A DNA stretch of 29,858 bases from a virus, in IMG/VR virus record IMGVR_UViG_3300042339_000035, positions 1-29,858 of that record; one strand, 5' to 3'. The position numbers and the translations under genes were made by a program. Below, piece after piece: positions 14,045 through 23,086 of the stretch. Position 1 is the first letter of the stretch; each line of letters starts with the position of its first letter. The notes under the pieces were generated by a model. The model did not search any database, was not told the origin of the DNA, and saw nothing but the letters and a program-made list of their open reading frames with translations.

Positions 14045-14603
14045 TCCAATGCGGTCCTTCGTACCATCCTGCTAAACTATGTCGTACACCGCTAATTAAC
14101 GGTGTAACTTCATGAAAAATGATACTAGGAAATACACAAACTGTTCCTCTAGCACGAAGATTTTCCGAGTTAGGATAATGCCCAACATCTAAAAACTTTA
14201 AATCACCGCCTTCGTATGCGTCAGGATCACTAAGTTGTACAGTTACACTCAGCTTTCTTTGCGTAGGTAACGGTGCTAAAAATACATCCTGATGCCGTTT
14301 GTAAAAACTCTGTTCTTCACCAGTGTAGGTAGCAAACTGTATTGCAGGTAAAAATTTATAATCTACCTGAAACCATTCTTTATTAATTTGATCAACTACC
14401 TTGTCTAATTCATTAAACAAGTATGACCATGTGGAGTTTCTTACTATACCGCGAATTGAGCTTCTACGCCATTCGTTGTTAACCCTATCACTAGAAGGCC
14501 CTAATTTTGCTTCTTGTTCTGGCAAAATTAGGGCCTCTTGAATTATTCTATCACATTGTTCGGGCGTAAAATAACTTTTAATATAAGCCCACTCACCTAT
14601 CAT
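14040..14603 (-). CDS. 2OG-Fe(II) oxygenase (prolyl 4-hydroxylase-like)
   Basis: A 187-residue dioxygenase that would use 2-oxoglutarate, O2 and Fe(II) to hydroxylate a substrate. The iron ligands are visible: H104-x-D106 in YKRHQDVF and distal His164 in IIFHEVTP; Arg174 in GVRHSLAGWYEGP would bind 2-oxoglutarate. The EGGDLKF strand (about 131-137) and the GTVCVFPS turn (153-160) match the P4H/PiuC-type fold, with length usual for the family. The start overlaps the stop of the upstream YTW protein (ATGA). The gene lies downstream of the fibre genes, one of which is collagen-like, so a fibre-modifying role is a reasonable guess. A 15-bp perfect inverted repeat (14496-14536) sits in codons about 23-36. 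Confidence 0.92.
   Translation of the reverse strand: MIGEWAYIKSYFTPEQCDRIIQEALILPEQEAKLGPSSDRVNNEWRRSSIRGIVRNSTWSYLFNELDKVVDQINKEWFQVDYKFLPAIQFATYTGEEQSFYKRHQDVFLAPLPTQRKLSVTVQLSDPDAYEGGDLKFLDVGHYPNSENLRARGTVCVFPSIIFHEVTPLISGVRHSLAGWYEGPHWR
14496..14536. repeat. 15-bp perfect inverted repeat inside the oxygenase gene
   Basis: AGGCCCTAATTTTGC at 14496-14510 is the exact reverse complement of 14522-14536, with an 11-nt spacer. It encodes residues LILPEQEAKLGP of the oxygenase. No T-tract follows on either strand, so it is not a standard terminator. Confidence 0.85.
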
Positions 14604-14983
14604 GTATTATTTGGGTCAGGAGTTGCTGTTCGTTTTGCAATAGTGCTAGCCATTGCTTCGGCTACTGTAGTGGCTGTTGTGGTATCTGTTCCTGAAAAAG
14701 TAATAGTAGTAACATTAGGCAGTAAGTCTCTTTCAATTACAGAAACTGCTACAGTATTTTTAACCCAGCCAATAATATCTTGTTTAGTTACGTTGTCAAT
14801 TGACACAAATACTTCAGAATTCACATTAGGGTTAAGTTCTACAATTCCTACCTGATACTTAGAATTTCCTTCACCGTCGTCTGCTGTGCATTTCCATGTG
14901 ACACGAAATACTACGTTTTCATTTCCGTTGTGAGAACTTATTAAATCTACGTTCTCAATATCCCAGGTATAAGTTGTTGCCAT
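14600..14983 (-). CDS. Small YTW-family tail-fibre-associated protein, copy B
   Basis: A 127-residue paralogue of the proteins at 13708-14031 and 15255-15647. It opens MATTYTWDIENVD, has NVVFRVTWKCTADDGEGN (the shared strand and acid-glycine turn) and VTKQDIIGWVKN (the shared helix), then a Thr/Ala-rich tail. CGGAG lies 7 nt before ATG and a strong late promoter (15007-15016) lies 25 nt upstream, so it heads a transcript carrying the oxygenase, to which it is coupled by ATGA. Function is unknown; a small virion or fibre-assembly role is inferred from position. Confidence 0.86.
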   Translation of the reverse strand: MATTYTWDIENVDLISSHNGNENVVFRVTWKCTADDGEGNSKYQVGIVELNPNVNSEVFVSIDNVTKQDIIGWVKNTVAVSVIERDLLPNVTTITFSGTDTTTATTVAEAMASTIAKRTATPDPNNT

Positions 14984-15006
14984 TGTTTTCTCCGCTGTAC
15001 TAAACT

Positions 15007-15016
15007 AGTATTTATT
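15007..15016 (-). promoter_or_regulatory. Late promoter for YTW copy B and the oxygenase
   Basis: The minus strand reads AATAAATACT, with the core 25 nt before ATG 14983. The same decamer occurs before both fibre genes (23065-23074 and 29837-29846). Confidence 0.75.
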
Positions 15017-15194
15017 CTTTACCAGGTCCCATTGCACCTTGGCCGCCTGCGGCCTGTTGTTCTTGAAGTTGCGGTGCGACTTGCTGACGGATTGAGTCAA
15101 CAACAGCAAAGCATTGTTCGTAAGGTAGTTTGCCTAAACCCGCCATGATGGTGTTTAGTTCGTTCATATCTAAAGTTAAATTAATCTTGTTCAT
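15012..15194 (-). CDS. 60-residue small phage protein
   Basis: A 60-residue protein, MNKINLTLDMNEL... with TIMAGLGKLPYEQCFAVVDSIRQQV and a Gln/Gly-rich tail. Similar short proteins (a strand, then L-x-x-L-G-x-L-P-x-x-x-x helix-turn) recur beside fibre genes in marine T4-like phages; their function is not known to me. CGGAG lies 8 nt before the ATG and a perfect TATAAATA lies 21 nt upstream. The stop codon overlaps the late promoter of the next gene. Confidence 0.82.
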   Translation of the reverse strand: MNKINLTLDMNELNTIMAGLGKLPYEQCFAVVDSIRQQVAPQLQEQQAAGGQGAMGPGKE

Positions 15195-15213
15195 AAAAGC
15201 TCCGTTAAGGTAT

Positions 15214-15223
15214 ATTATTTATA
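15214..15223 (-). promoter_or_regulatory. Perfect T4 late promoter TATAAATA (60-residue protein)
   Basis: The minus strand reads TATAAATAAT; TATAAATA at 15216-15223 is the exact T4 consensus. The core is 21 nt before ATG 15194. It abuts an inverted repeat (15223-15245). Confidence 0.8.
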
Positions 15224-15245
15224 TACCAATATAATCTATTGGTAT
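15223..15245. repeat. 9-bp inverted repeat abutting a late promoter
   Basis: ATACCAATA at 15223-15231 pairs perfectly with TATTGGTAT at 15237-15245, with a 5-nt loop. It lies between the stop of YTW copy C and the TATAAATA element and shares one base with it. It may be a weak terminator or a binding site; on the minus strand no T-run follows. Confidence 0.65.
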
Positions 15246-15254
15246 TTTCTGAGT

Positions 15255-15647
15255 TTAAGGTTGTAAAGACGGGTCGGCAACAGATGCTGCTCCCGGTTCA
15301 GCAATAGACGCTGTTCCTTTACCTGGTGCCCACGGCAATTCTGGTTGAGAAATTGCGGCACTGTTTATTTTATCTTGTATTCTTGCATTAACATGCTGTT
15401 CGTAATCGCCCACTACTACTGCTTTAATCCAATTTAACACAGTTTCTTCAGTCAGTTGTTCAAAAGCAATAAACTCTCCTGCTGGCACACTGGCTGCAGA
15501 AAAAGGTGTTGCACCTTCAAACGTTCCAGAATTACCGTTCTCGTCAGTGCCGGTCTTTTTCCAATAAGTTTGCACTACTGCATTAAGATTTTCGCCTTCA
15601 GTTCTAGTTCTAAGAGAAGTAATTTGCCATGTGTAAGTAACTGCCAT
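15255..15647 (-). CDS. Small YTW-family tail-fibre-associated protein, copy C
   Basis: A 130-residue paralogue of the two YTW proteins downstream. It opens MAVTYTWQITSLRTR, has NAVVQTYWKKTGTDENGNSG (shared strand and turn) and FEQLTEETVLNWIKA (shared helix), then an Ala/Pro-rich tail. ATG 15647 is chosen because AGAGGA lies 7 nt upstream; a TTG at 15653 would add two residues. It follows the stop of the preceding gene after 2 nt. This copy is closest to the form that I recall from marine T4-like phages (YTW, TKTGTDE/DG). Confidence 0.86.
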   Translation of the reverse strand: MAVTYTWQITSLRTRTEGENLNAVVQTYWKKTGTDENGNSGTFEGATPFSAASVPAGEFIAFEQLTEETVLNWIKAVVVGDYEQHVNARIQDKINSAAISQPELPWAPGKGTASIAEPGAASVADPSLQP

Positions 15648-15649
15648 AA

Positions 15650-16048
15650 TCAATCCTCTACTGCATCGCTATAGTAATTTAGAGTTTTTAAGAAATCATA
15701 TGCTTGTTCTACCACTGTTTTTGTAGATGCCATGTCAATAGACATCCAGAAATTAGTTTCTGATTTGGTTTCAACTCGCATGTCTGCAGGTACATCTGTA
15801 GGATAAACTCCAATATGTGCAATTGGTAATTTGCCTGCATCTCTTGCAGCTTTATTATAAAATACCTGTACGCATACTCTACCGTAGTATCCTTTTTTCC
15901 ACTGCCAATCAGGACAGTTAGCCGGTCTAACACCTCCCGGATCCGGAATATCTGTTGGAATCTTATGTGTTATAACTTGACTTATTACATGGTACGCAGA
16001 GTCGGCGTCAATACCATTAGCAAGTTCATACCTTTTAATTAGTGCCAT
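15650..16048 (-). CDS. Conserved fibre-adjacent protein (unknown function)
   Basis: A 132-residue protein, [22 protein letters not shown]. It has a central segment with two Trp and a [20 protein letters not shown] strand, then [13 protein letters not shown] and a C-terminal helix ([12 protein letters not shown]). No family name is recognised. Its start overlaps the end of the 2336-residue fibre gene by 14 bases, with AAGGA of its ribosome-binding site inside the fibre gene, so it depends on fibre transcription. That tight coupling suggests a role in fibre assembly or attachment, which is inference. Confidence 0.85.
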   Translation of the reverse strand: MALIKRYELANGIDADSAYHVISQVITHKIPTDIPDPGGVRPANCPDWQWKKGYYGRVCVQVFYNKAARDAGKLPIAHIGVYPTDVPADMRVETKSETNFWMSIDMASTKTVVEQAYDFLKTLNYYSDAVED

Positions 16049-19000
16049 TTTTTATTATTTCCTTGAGTTCATCAATTTCAGCTTTTAGATCTTTAATCGC
16101 CTGGATTAAGAACGGCGTAATCTTGTCGTATTTAACAGTTAGGTAACTCTCGATGTTAGAATCTTTGCCAGCACATCTACCTGCTTTGTTTTCAGCTACG
16201 GCAATTGGTAAAATTTCTTGTACTTCTTGTGCAATCAGTGCAGTTTCGACCTGCCCTTCGTAGAAACCGTCATTGACTTTGGTTGCTAATTCGTTCCATT
16301 CGAAGCTAGACGGTACTAGACGATCAACTAATGCTAAACCGGATCCTTTTTCTAGAGGTTTGATGTTCTGCTTTAATCTACGATCGGACCAGTAGGCGGT
16401 AACTTCACCACGTGCGTACAGGTTATTTCCGCTGTGATAAATTCTCCAACCGTTGCCCGAACGATGAATACCTCCGTCACCGTCGTTCATCATCAGTGTA
16501 GAACCAGATGCAAAATAGATACCATACCAGCCGTTACGAGTTCCGTCCATACGCCAAGAACCGTAGTCACCGTTGTTTGGATATATGTGAGCACCGTTTG
16601 TATCGGAATAAATTCCTTGATGTCCGGAAACGTTTATCCAGCGATCTATAAAGATGTAATTGCTGCTACCGTTGACCTGCATAACACGACCACTCATATC
16701 GTAGTCTGTGTAGAAACGCATACCTTCGTAGCTAAGGTTTGCACCAAACTTTAGACCAGTATGGAATGCAATTCTTAAGTCAGGGTATGGGAATCCCCAG
16801 CCGCCGCCTTCTTGGAATATCGAGTAAGCACGAGTTCCGTTACCGCTATCCCCGCCTTCGCCTTTAAAGCTCAACCAACGAACTGTGGTACCTTCTGTGT
16901 TAAGTACGTTTACGTTACTGGTACTTGCAGGGTCAGTATAGTAACCAGTATTGTTTCTATCATAATAGATATAGGCTCTTGCATCGTCTAAGTATGTAAT
17001 ACGATACAGTTCCATGTTGGCATTGCCAGCTTCCATACGCAACTGCCAGTTACCTGAACTGTTTAATAAACCAAATTCATTACCAGTAGTACCATATAGG
17101 TAACCCATAACGGTGCCTTGATAACCGTTACGTAATCTAATACCACCAGTGCCTTGCTGGCCTGCATCCCAATAGTTTCCGTTGATACTGTACCAATGGT
17201 TAGCCGTTGCTTGATTATATAGACCCTGGCCGGCATTATTATTACGGAACCAGCCGTTGTTATAGATATCACTAAATGTAACACTGCCTTGGCCGTTGAC
17301 CACATAACCAGGTCCGTTACTCAACTGACTTAGGTTGGATAAGTTTCCTGCATGCCATACTAAATGTTGGCTGTCAGTTGCATAGAAATTACCATCTGCA
17401 TATACGTTAACTTGGCCGCCAGTTGATGAGAATCCCCAATTAACTGTACCACCACTGTATTGATAACCAAATGCCGCACTTGGCCATACACTAGGTCCTA
17501 TAAAGTTAGCACCGTTTTGTATGCTGCTTACTGCACCGCCTGAGGTAATAAATCCAGGTCCGTTGGTTAACTGACTTAGGTTAGTTAAATTACCACTATC
17601 CCATACAGTATATTGTGTACCAGCACCGTAAGTTGAACGGTTAACGTAAATTGTTCCCTGATCCCATCTCCACTGCCATCCGTAACTGTTGTTATGGAAT
17701 CCAGTAGTATTTGAGTTTATCATTAACGATACGTTACCGCTAATATATCCTGTAAATTCAATACCACCCCAACCGTTTTTACGTCCTTCAGAATACCATG
17801 AACCGTAGCTGTTAGGGTTTGGATAAAAATGTGGTGCATTATTAAAGCCGCCAATTGGTGCGTACAGACCATGATTGCCTGTTAACTGCAACCAAGTGTC
17901 TACTTGATAATATGCATTACCAAACTTGCCTAAGAATCCAGGTCCGTTAGTCAACTGACTCAGATTTGTTAAGTTGAAGTTGTTCCAAATTCTACGCCAT
18001 GTACCGTAACTGCCGTTTTCAATACGTCTGTTGTAAATTTCACCGTCGTCATAGAAACTAGCAGCCCACTGATTACCAAAGTTATTACCGGTGTTGGTAT
18101 GACGAGTATGTAATGCGGTATACCAAGTACCGGTCGGTGTGCCGTTGTTATAGGCGTTATAGAATCCGGATGGTAACGCTGCTGTTAATCCTGTTTCTCT
18201 AGTCTTAGTTGAGTTATCACCGTAGACAAACCTGTCGTAATAAATTCCACCTAGGTTATCAACACTACCGCTGCTGGTAATAAATCCGGGTCCGTTAGTT
18301 AACTGACTTAGGTTAGTTAAGTTGCCGCTATCCCAGTTGGTAAATGCACTACCTCTAGTATAGATAGGTCGACCACTGTAATAGTTTAAGTATAGATCGT
18401 AACCGTTGGCTGCATCAATGTGCAGGTTGCCGTTAGTTGCTGCCACAGTAGCACGAGTCGCATCAGTGCGGCCGTTACCGCCAATAATTAAATCGGCACC
18501 CCAGGAACTGTTTGGTCCAAAATATGATCTACTATCGCCTTGGTGTCTAGTATCTCCGTTAATATGTAATCTTGTTGTAGGATCAGTAACGTTAATACCC
18601 ACAAATCCATCAACTGGATCGATGGTCATGCGTTCGATAGGAAGATCAGTTCCGCCACCAGTTGTACCTGTACCTGGCTTAGTTGCAAATACCAAGAAGC
18701 TACGCTCGCTACCCGGAGTATCGTGCAGTCTTAAACCTACCCAGGCATGTGGTGAAATATTATAGCTGGTATTGTCTGCATTCAGTGTTCCGCCTGAGTA
18801 GTTTAGCAAGTGGTTAAATGCAATGCCGCCGTAGTAACTGTTTGCAGTTGTTACACGACTAGTTGCAGGGCCAACTTGCAGTGCATAAGAATCACTGTTA
18901 ATAGTGCTTGCCCCAGTTCCGCTTGAATGGAACATGTGCTTACCGCCGCGGAAATCTAGCGGGCTAGTGTAGTACGCAGTAATGTATCCCGGACCGTTGC

Positions 19001-22000
19001 TTAACTGACTTAGGTTAGTTAAACTGTAATTAGTGTGTGCTCGTGCCGCAGTAACTGGGCCGGTTTCCACAGTGTCAAATGCTGTTGGGAAAGTAATTGC
19101 CCAATCATCATTCCAGTCTGTATTACCGTAGGCATTATATCCAGCTTGGAATTCAGTAATGAATACCTGAGGATACGTCCATGCTGTGCTAGTTTCACCA
19201 ATCCAAATTGCATTTCTTGTGCCGTCGTGGCCCCAACGGACATTTAAGTCTCCGCCGCCATGTGTGATCTGATGTGCAAAAACGTTGTACCAACCACCTG
19301 GTCCGTAGTTGTAACCACCTAGTTCAATTGTTCTACTTGTGCCTGCATTGCCGCCTGCGTATTCGTAGATCTTGACAGTCATTCGCATCATTGTAGATGA
19401 TCTAAACTGCGGTAATCTAATCTTAATTGCACCTGTTACTGTGCTTGTGCCAGTAACATATGATCCACCACCCGGTGCGTAAACTTTTAAACCATTATTA
19501 TTGTCAGTTAAACCACCGTTGGTAGTTAACACATATTGGAATGTGGCTGCACCGCCACCTGTGACAAATCCCGGGCCGTTGCTTAACTGGTTAACGTTGG
19601 TCAGGTTACCGGCATGCCAGATAACGTTAGTACCCACATACGGATTATAACCAAATGTTGTTCTACCAGTGGACGCACTTATATCAAACGCTGCATCGGC
19701 CCTTGCTGCAATACCTCCAGTAAATCCGTTCTTCATAATGACAAAGCCATCATTATAAACAGAAGTCGCCATCTTACCAACAAACCATGCAGTTGTACTA
19801 CCTGCAACTAGTGGGAATAAAATAGCTGAGTATGTATTTGCATTAGGATTAACTCTAATACCTTCTGACCAGTTTCCGGCACCTGTTGTATTAATTGTTA
19901 GGGCAGGGACTCCAACTCCGCTGCCGTTTAATGTACTACCTGTAGGAGCCCATGTAGCAAAATCAGTAATAGTGCCGCCAGTAGTTGTCCAACTGTTTCC
20001 GTTACCAAAAGTTAAAGTACCGTTGGCTGCACGGATCACGCTAGGGTTGTTAGCACCCGAGCTGTCCTGATTACCCATCAACAGACTTTGTACTCCTGAT
20101 GTTGCAGTAATTCTTACATATCCCTGGAATGCTGCTTCACCAGCAACATCTAATTCAAAAACAGGTGCCGCAGTACTACCAATTCGCATCTTGCCGCCAC
20201 CACCGGCAGCATAGACATCAGCATTTACATAGTGATTTAAATATACGCCTTTGCCCGTAGTAGAGCCGTCAATAATAACTTGACCTTCTCCGTAACCTTT
20301 GATGTTAGCTGCACCGGATGCACGATCTAAGTAAAGAATGTCAGTTCGTTGATCAGTTGCATCATATATTGCTGCGGAGCAGATGTACCATGTTAAAGGA
20401 GCACCTGCTGTAGGTGTTGGACTACCAGTAACGTAGAAGAAGTGCGTTGAACTGAATGTTCCTGAATCACCGCAGATTACTACATATGCGTATTCTTCCC
20501 ACTTGCCTGTGCCTACATTGTTTGTTGCCCAATAGCTTTGGCCGTTTGTTCCGATAGAATTACTTGCCCAGGTTAACGTGTAGCCAGCCGGCAGTCTAGC
20601 TTTAAATCTTGCTACTAAAATTGCATTGGCTCTAGTGCCTACAGCAAAGTAGAATCCGCCGAATCCGGGACTTTGACTGCTGCCTGTATGCTGTACCTGC
20701 AACACAAATCCAGAAGTAGTAGGAGTACCCGACGGTGCTGCAATTCGAGTGATAGCAGTTTGTCCAGAACTTGCGTTATCGTAAACTGCAATACTGTTAG
20801 TTCCGTTAAAGAAATTCTCATCAAGATAGTTTGCGTGTTTCTTTCCCGGTGCACCTAGTGCATTAAATGATAAAGTTGGGCCGCCACTCAGTGTTGTTTC
20901 AACATGATCCCACGATGTCTTACCGTCAAATCTTAGGCCACCACCAATGTTTAAATTAGTACCGTCAAACGTTAAGTTTGCACTGCCTGCAAATAAGTTA
21001 CCACTGTCTTTATAAACAACCTGATTAGCACTGCCTGCACCAATACCTGCACCTGCTTGACCTGTTGCACCAATTTCTCCCATTGCACCAAATGCCACAT
21101 TAGTAATTGCCACCGCAGTAGTTTGTAAACTAGAGTCAAAATGTAGCGGAGAACTAGAAACAGCTCTTGCTGTTGTTTTTAACAGTGTTGCATTTTGCCA
21201 GTATCTAACATTGCCACCGTCGTATGTGATTGTAAATTTGTCAGCAGTAGTATATGCACCACCAGTTAATACTGATGCACCTGCTTCATAAATTGCCACG
21301 GTGCCGGCATTAAAATAGATTGCATAATCAAGTGTGTCAAAGCTGGCGTTGTTTGCTGGGTCAGAGTTAAGACCAAACATTGCACGACCAGTGGTGTTGT
21401 TAACACTGGCACTTGCATATGCACCGCGGACGAATCCTTCCGCTGAATAAACTTGTACATCCCAGTTTCCGTTAGTTCCACCAGTTTTAGTGAATAGAGA
21501 ATAGTTAGTAGATGTAATGCCTGCACTGATAATTGGAGTCCAATATCCTGCACCAGTAATACCTGTTGATCCTGTTAGGCCGGTAGCACCTGTTGCACCT
21601 GTACTGCCTCCAGTACCTGTTGGGCCAGTAGCACCTGTTGAACCTGTTAGGCCAGTTGCACCTGTGGCACCGGTTGCACCTGTAAATCCAGTAGCACCTG
21701 TTGATCCTATTGCACCTGTTCCACCGTTTGCACCAGCACCGCCTGTAGGTCCTGTGGCACCAGTTGTACCTTGATTTCCTTGTATACCAGTTGCACCTGT
21801 AGCACCTGTACCGCCTCCGGTACCTTGTGCTCCGGTAGTTCCTGTTAAACCAGTAGAACCTACCGGTCCTGTTGCACCGGTTGAACCAAACATACCAGTA
21901 ACATCGATAGTCCAGTTTGCATATGGTCCAGCACCGTTAGTCCCACCAACATAGTCTACGTTCACAGTGATTGCTAAACCTACAATGCCTGTAATAGTAC

Positions 22001-23045
22001 CTTCCATGTAGTTAACTGGAATAGCTGGATACACAATGCGAACACGCATACCCACACTGAACGCACTGGCTTTGTTTACTGTCCAAGTCTTGCTGCCGGT
22101 TGCATTAGTGTTTGATGTTGAACTGGTAATATCATATCCTAGTCCAGTAGCACCTGTTCCACCTATACTACCATTAGAGCCAGCTGCACCAGTTGCACCT
22201 TGCAAACCAGTGGCACCAGTTGCACCTTGCAAACCAGTGGCACCAGTTGCACCTGTAAAGCCAGTAGCACCTGTAGCACCTGTAGAGCCTGCATTACCAA
22301 CGTTACCCGCAGCACCTGTTGCACCCTGGACACCCGTTGATCCACGCTGTCCTGTTGCACCTGTTGCACCAATACCACCTGTAGCACCAGCTTGACCAGT
22401 TGCACCTGTAGCACCAAGTTGTCCTGTTGCACCCGTAGCACCTGCATTACCAACACCGCCCGCACCACCTGTGGCACCAATTGGGCCAGTGGCACCTGTT
22501 GCACCCGGATAACCAGTTGCACCCTGAGGACCTGTTGATCCTGTGCTGCCTCGTAGACCAGTAGCACCTGTACTTCCCGGCAATCCAGTAGCACCTGTTG
22601 CACCAGTAGCACCTGTTGGACCAGTAGCACCTGTGCCGCCGCCTACACCTGCTCCACCTGCAGTACCTGTGGCACCTTGTGGACCTGTGGCACCAGTTGT
22701 ACCTTGTGGGCCTGTGGCACCAGTTGTACCTCGTAGACCTGTTGCACCGGTTGAACCAGTAGCACCTGTTGGGCCAGTAGCACCTGTTGCTCCCTGCAGA
22801 CCAGTAGCACCTGTTGCACCAGTTGCACCTGTAGAACCAACTGGTCCTGTAGCACCTGTGGCTCCAGAAACGCCGCTTGCACCGGTTCCTGGGGCAATAA
22901 ATGCCAAAGTTCCCTGTGTATCGACAAGACCAATAAGCCAACCGCTGGTGTTAGCACTCTGTGGTAAGGTTAAGGTCACTGTACCTGTAGTCGGAGACTT
23001 CAGTGTTACATTACCTTGTGGACTGGTATCAAAATTAATTGCCAT
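16035..23045 (-). CDS. Giant collagen-like tail fibre with S74 chaperone domain
   Basis: A 2336-residue fibre. In order: a short N-terminal attachment region (1-54); collagen-like GXY block 1 (about 55-300, mostly GAT, GPT, GPQ, GLQ); a beta-rich interdomain (about 300-385); collagen block 2 (about 385-497); a lectin-like domain (about 500-660); a long beta-structured shaft with six copies of an L-T/S-N-x-x-Q-L-x-N-G-P-G-[FY] motif (about 1153-1910) and a pyocin-knob-like segment (about 1600-1695); and a C-terminal intramolecular chaperone of the peptidase S74 type (about 2215-2336, starting SDRRLKQNI and ending in a coiled coil). S74 domains trimerise fibres and cut themselves off, normally just before this Ser. 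A late promoter lies 21 nt before ATG 23045; the Shine-Dalgarno is weak (TTGAG). The gene is intact and probably encodes host-recognition fibre. Confidence 0.93.
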   Translation of the reverse strand: MAINFDTSPQGNVTLKSPTTGTVTLTLPQSANTSGWLIGLVDTQGTLAFIAPGTGASGVSGATGATGPVGSTGATGATGATGLQGATGATGPTGATGSTGATGLRGTTGATGPQGTTGATGPQGATGTAGGAGVGGGTGATGPTGATGATGATGLPGSTGATGLRGSTGSTGPQGATGYPGATGATGPIGATGGAGGVGNAGATGATGQLGATGATGQAGATGGIGATGATGQRGSTGVQGATGAAGNVGNAGSTGATGATGFTGATGATGLQGATGATGLQGATGAAGSNGSIGGTGATGLGYDITSSTSNTNATGSKTWTVNKASAFSVGMRVRIVYPAIPVNYMEGTITGIVGLAITVNVDYVGGTNGAGPYANWTIDVTGMFGSTGATGPVGSTGLTGTTGAQGTGGGTGATGATGIQGNQGTTGATGPTGGAGANGGTGAIGSTGATGFTGATGATGATGLTGSTGATGPTGTGGSTGATGATGLTGSTGITGAGYWTPIISAGITSTNYSLFTKTGGTNGNWDVQVYSAEGFVRGAYASASVNNTTGRAMFGLNSDPANNASFDTLDYAIYFNAGTVAIYEAGASVLTGGAYTTADKFTITYDGGNVRYWQNATLLKTTARAVSSSPLHFDSSLQTTAVAITNVAFGAMGEIGATGQAGAGIGAGSANQVVYKDSGNLFAGSANLTFDGTNLNIGGGLRFDGKTSWDHVETTLSGGPTLSFNALGAPGKKHANYLDENFFNGTNSIAVYDNASSGQTAITRIAAPSGTPTTSGFVLQVQHTGSSQSPGFGGFYFAVGTRANAILVARFKARLPAGYTLTWASNSIGTNGQSYWATNNVGTGKWEEYAYVVICGDSGTFSSTHFFYVTGSPTPTAGAPLTWYICSAAIYDATDQRTDILYLDRASGAANIKGYGEGQVIIDGSTTGKGVYLNHYVNADVYAAGGGGKMRIGSTAAPVFELDVAGEAAFQGYVRITATSGVQSLLMGNQDSSGANNPSVIRAANGTLTFGNGNSWTTTGGTITDFATWAPTGSTLNGSGVGVPALTINTTGAGNWSEGIRVNPNANTYSAILFPLVAGSTTAWFVGKMATSVYNDGFVIMKNGFTGGIAARADAAFDISASTGRTTFGYNPYVGTNVIWHAGNLTNVNQLSNGPGFVTGGGAATFQYVLTTNGGLTDNNNGLKVYAPGGGSYVTGTSTVTGAIKIRLPQFRSSTMMRMTVKIYEYAGGNAGTSRTIELGGYNYGPGGWYNVFAHQITHGGGDLNVRWGHDGTRNAIWIGETSTAWTYPQVFITEFQAGYNAYGNTDWNDDWAITFPTAFDTVETGPVTAARAHTNYSLTNLSQLSNGPGYITAYYTSPLDFRGGKHMFHSSGTGASTINSDSYALQVGPATSRVTTANSYYGGIAFNHLLNYSGGTLNADNTSYNISPHAWVGLRLHDTPGSERSFLVFATKPGTGTTGGGTDLPIERMTIDPVDGFVGINVTDPTTRLHINGDTRHQGDSRSYFGPNSSWGADLIIGGNGRTDATRATVAATNGNLHIDAANGYDLYLNYYSGRPIYTRGSAFTNWDSGNLTNLSQLTNGPGFITSSGSVDNLGGIYYDRFVYGDNSTKTRETGLTAALPSGFYNAYNNGTPTGTWYTALHTRHTNTGNNFGNQWAASFYDDGEIYNRRIENGSYGTWRRIWNNFNLTNLSQLTNGPGFLGKFGNAYYQVDTWLQLTGNHGLYAPIGGFNNAPHFYPNPNSYGSWYSEGRKNGWGGIEFTGYISGNVSLMINSNTTGFHNNSYGWQWRWDQGTIYVNRSTYGAGTQYTVWDSGNLTNLSQLTNGPGFITSGGAVSSIQNGANFIGPSVWPSAAFGYQYSGGTVNWGFSSTGGQVNVYADGNFYATDSQHLVWHAGNLSNLSQLSNGPGYVVNGQGSVTFSDIYNNGWFRNNNAGQGLYNQATANHWYSINGNYWDAGQQGTGGIRLRNGYQGTVMGYLYGTTGNEFGLLNSSGNWQLRMEAGNANMELYRITYLDDARAYIYYDRNNTGYYTDPASTSNVNVLNTEGTTVRWLSFKGEGGDSGNGTRAYSIFQEGGGWGFPYPDLRIAFHTGLKFGANLSYEGMRFYTDYDMSGRVMQVNGSSNYIFIDRWINVSGHQGIYSDTNGAHIYPNNGDYGSWRMDGTRNGWYGIYFASGSTLMMNDGDGGIHRSGNGWRIYHSGNNLYARGEVTAYWSDRRLKQNIKPLEKGSGLALVDRLVPSSFEWNELATKVNDGFYEGQVETALIAQEVQEILPIAVAENKAGRCAGKDSNIESYLTVKYDKITPFLIQAIKDLKAEIDELKEIIKNGTN
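17301..19620 (-). repeat. Six copies of the LSQLxNGPG shaft motif
   Basis: Six copies of a segment encoding about [18 protein letters not shown] lie near 17315, 17560, 17945, 18300, 18995 and 19585. DNA copies are close but not identical, and most are flanked by a W-D-S-G-N or W-H-A-G-N lead. They mark repeated fibre-shaft modules of unequal length. Confidence 0.85.
21555..21895 (-). repeat. Collagen-like GXY repeat block 2
   Basis: About 37 Gly-X-Y triplets, dominated by GAT, with GPT, GST and GFT. Low-complexity DNA makes long proline-rich open frames on the other strand. Confidence 0.9.
22150..22880 (-). repeat. Collagen-like GXY repeat block 1
   Basis: About 80 Gly-X-Y triplets with Thr mostly at Y and Ala, Pro, Leu or Ser at X. 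Proline is mainly at X (GPT, GPQ, GPV), rarely at Y (GLP, GYP). Confidence 0.92.
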
Positions 23046-23064
23046 AGTTACTCAATTGTTATTC

Positions 23065-23074
23065 AGTATTTATT
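23065..23074 (-). promoter_or_regulatory. Late promoter for the collagen-like fibre
   Basis: The minus strand reads AATAAATACT, with the core 21 nt before ATG 23045, in the 41-bp gap after the 2237-residue fibre gene. Confidence 0.75.
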
Positions 23075-23086
23075 AGTTCAAAACTA

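Noticed and set aside
21000-23045. Diversity-generating retroelement or CRISPR-like repeat array in the fibre region
   Set aside because: No reverse transcriptase or template repeat is present, and the repeats are coding Gly-X-Y triplets without unique spacers.
21517-23076. Long proline-rich plus-strand frames (APVAPV-type proteins)
   Set aside because: They are the complement of the Gly-X-Y triplets of the collagen-like fibre; no ribosome-binding site or promoter serves them.
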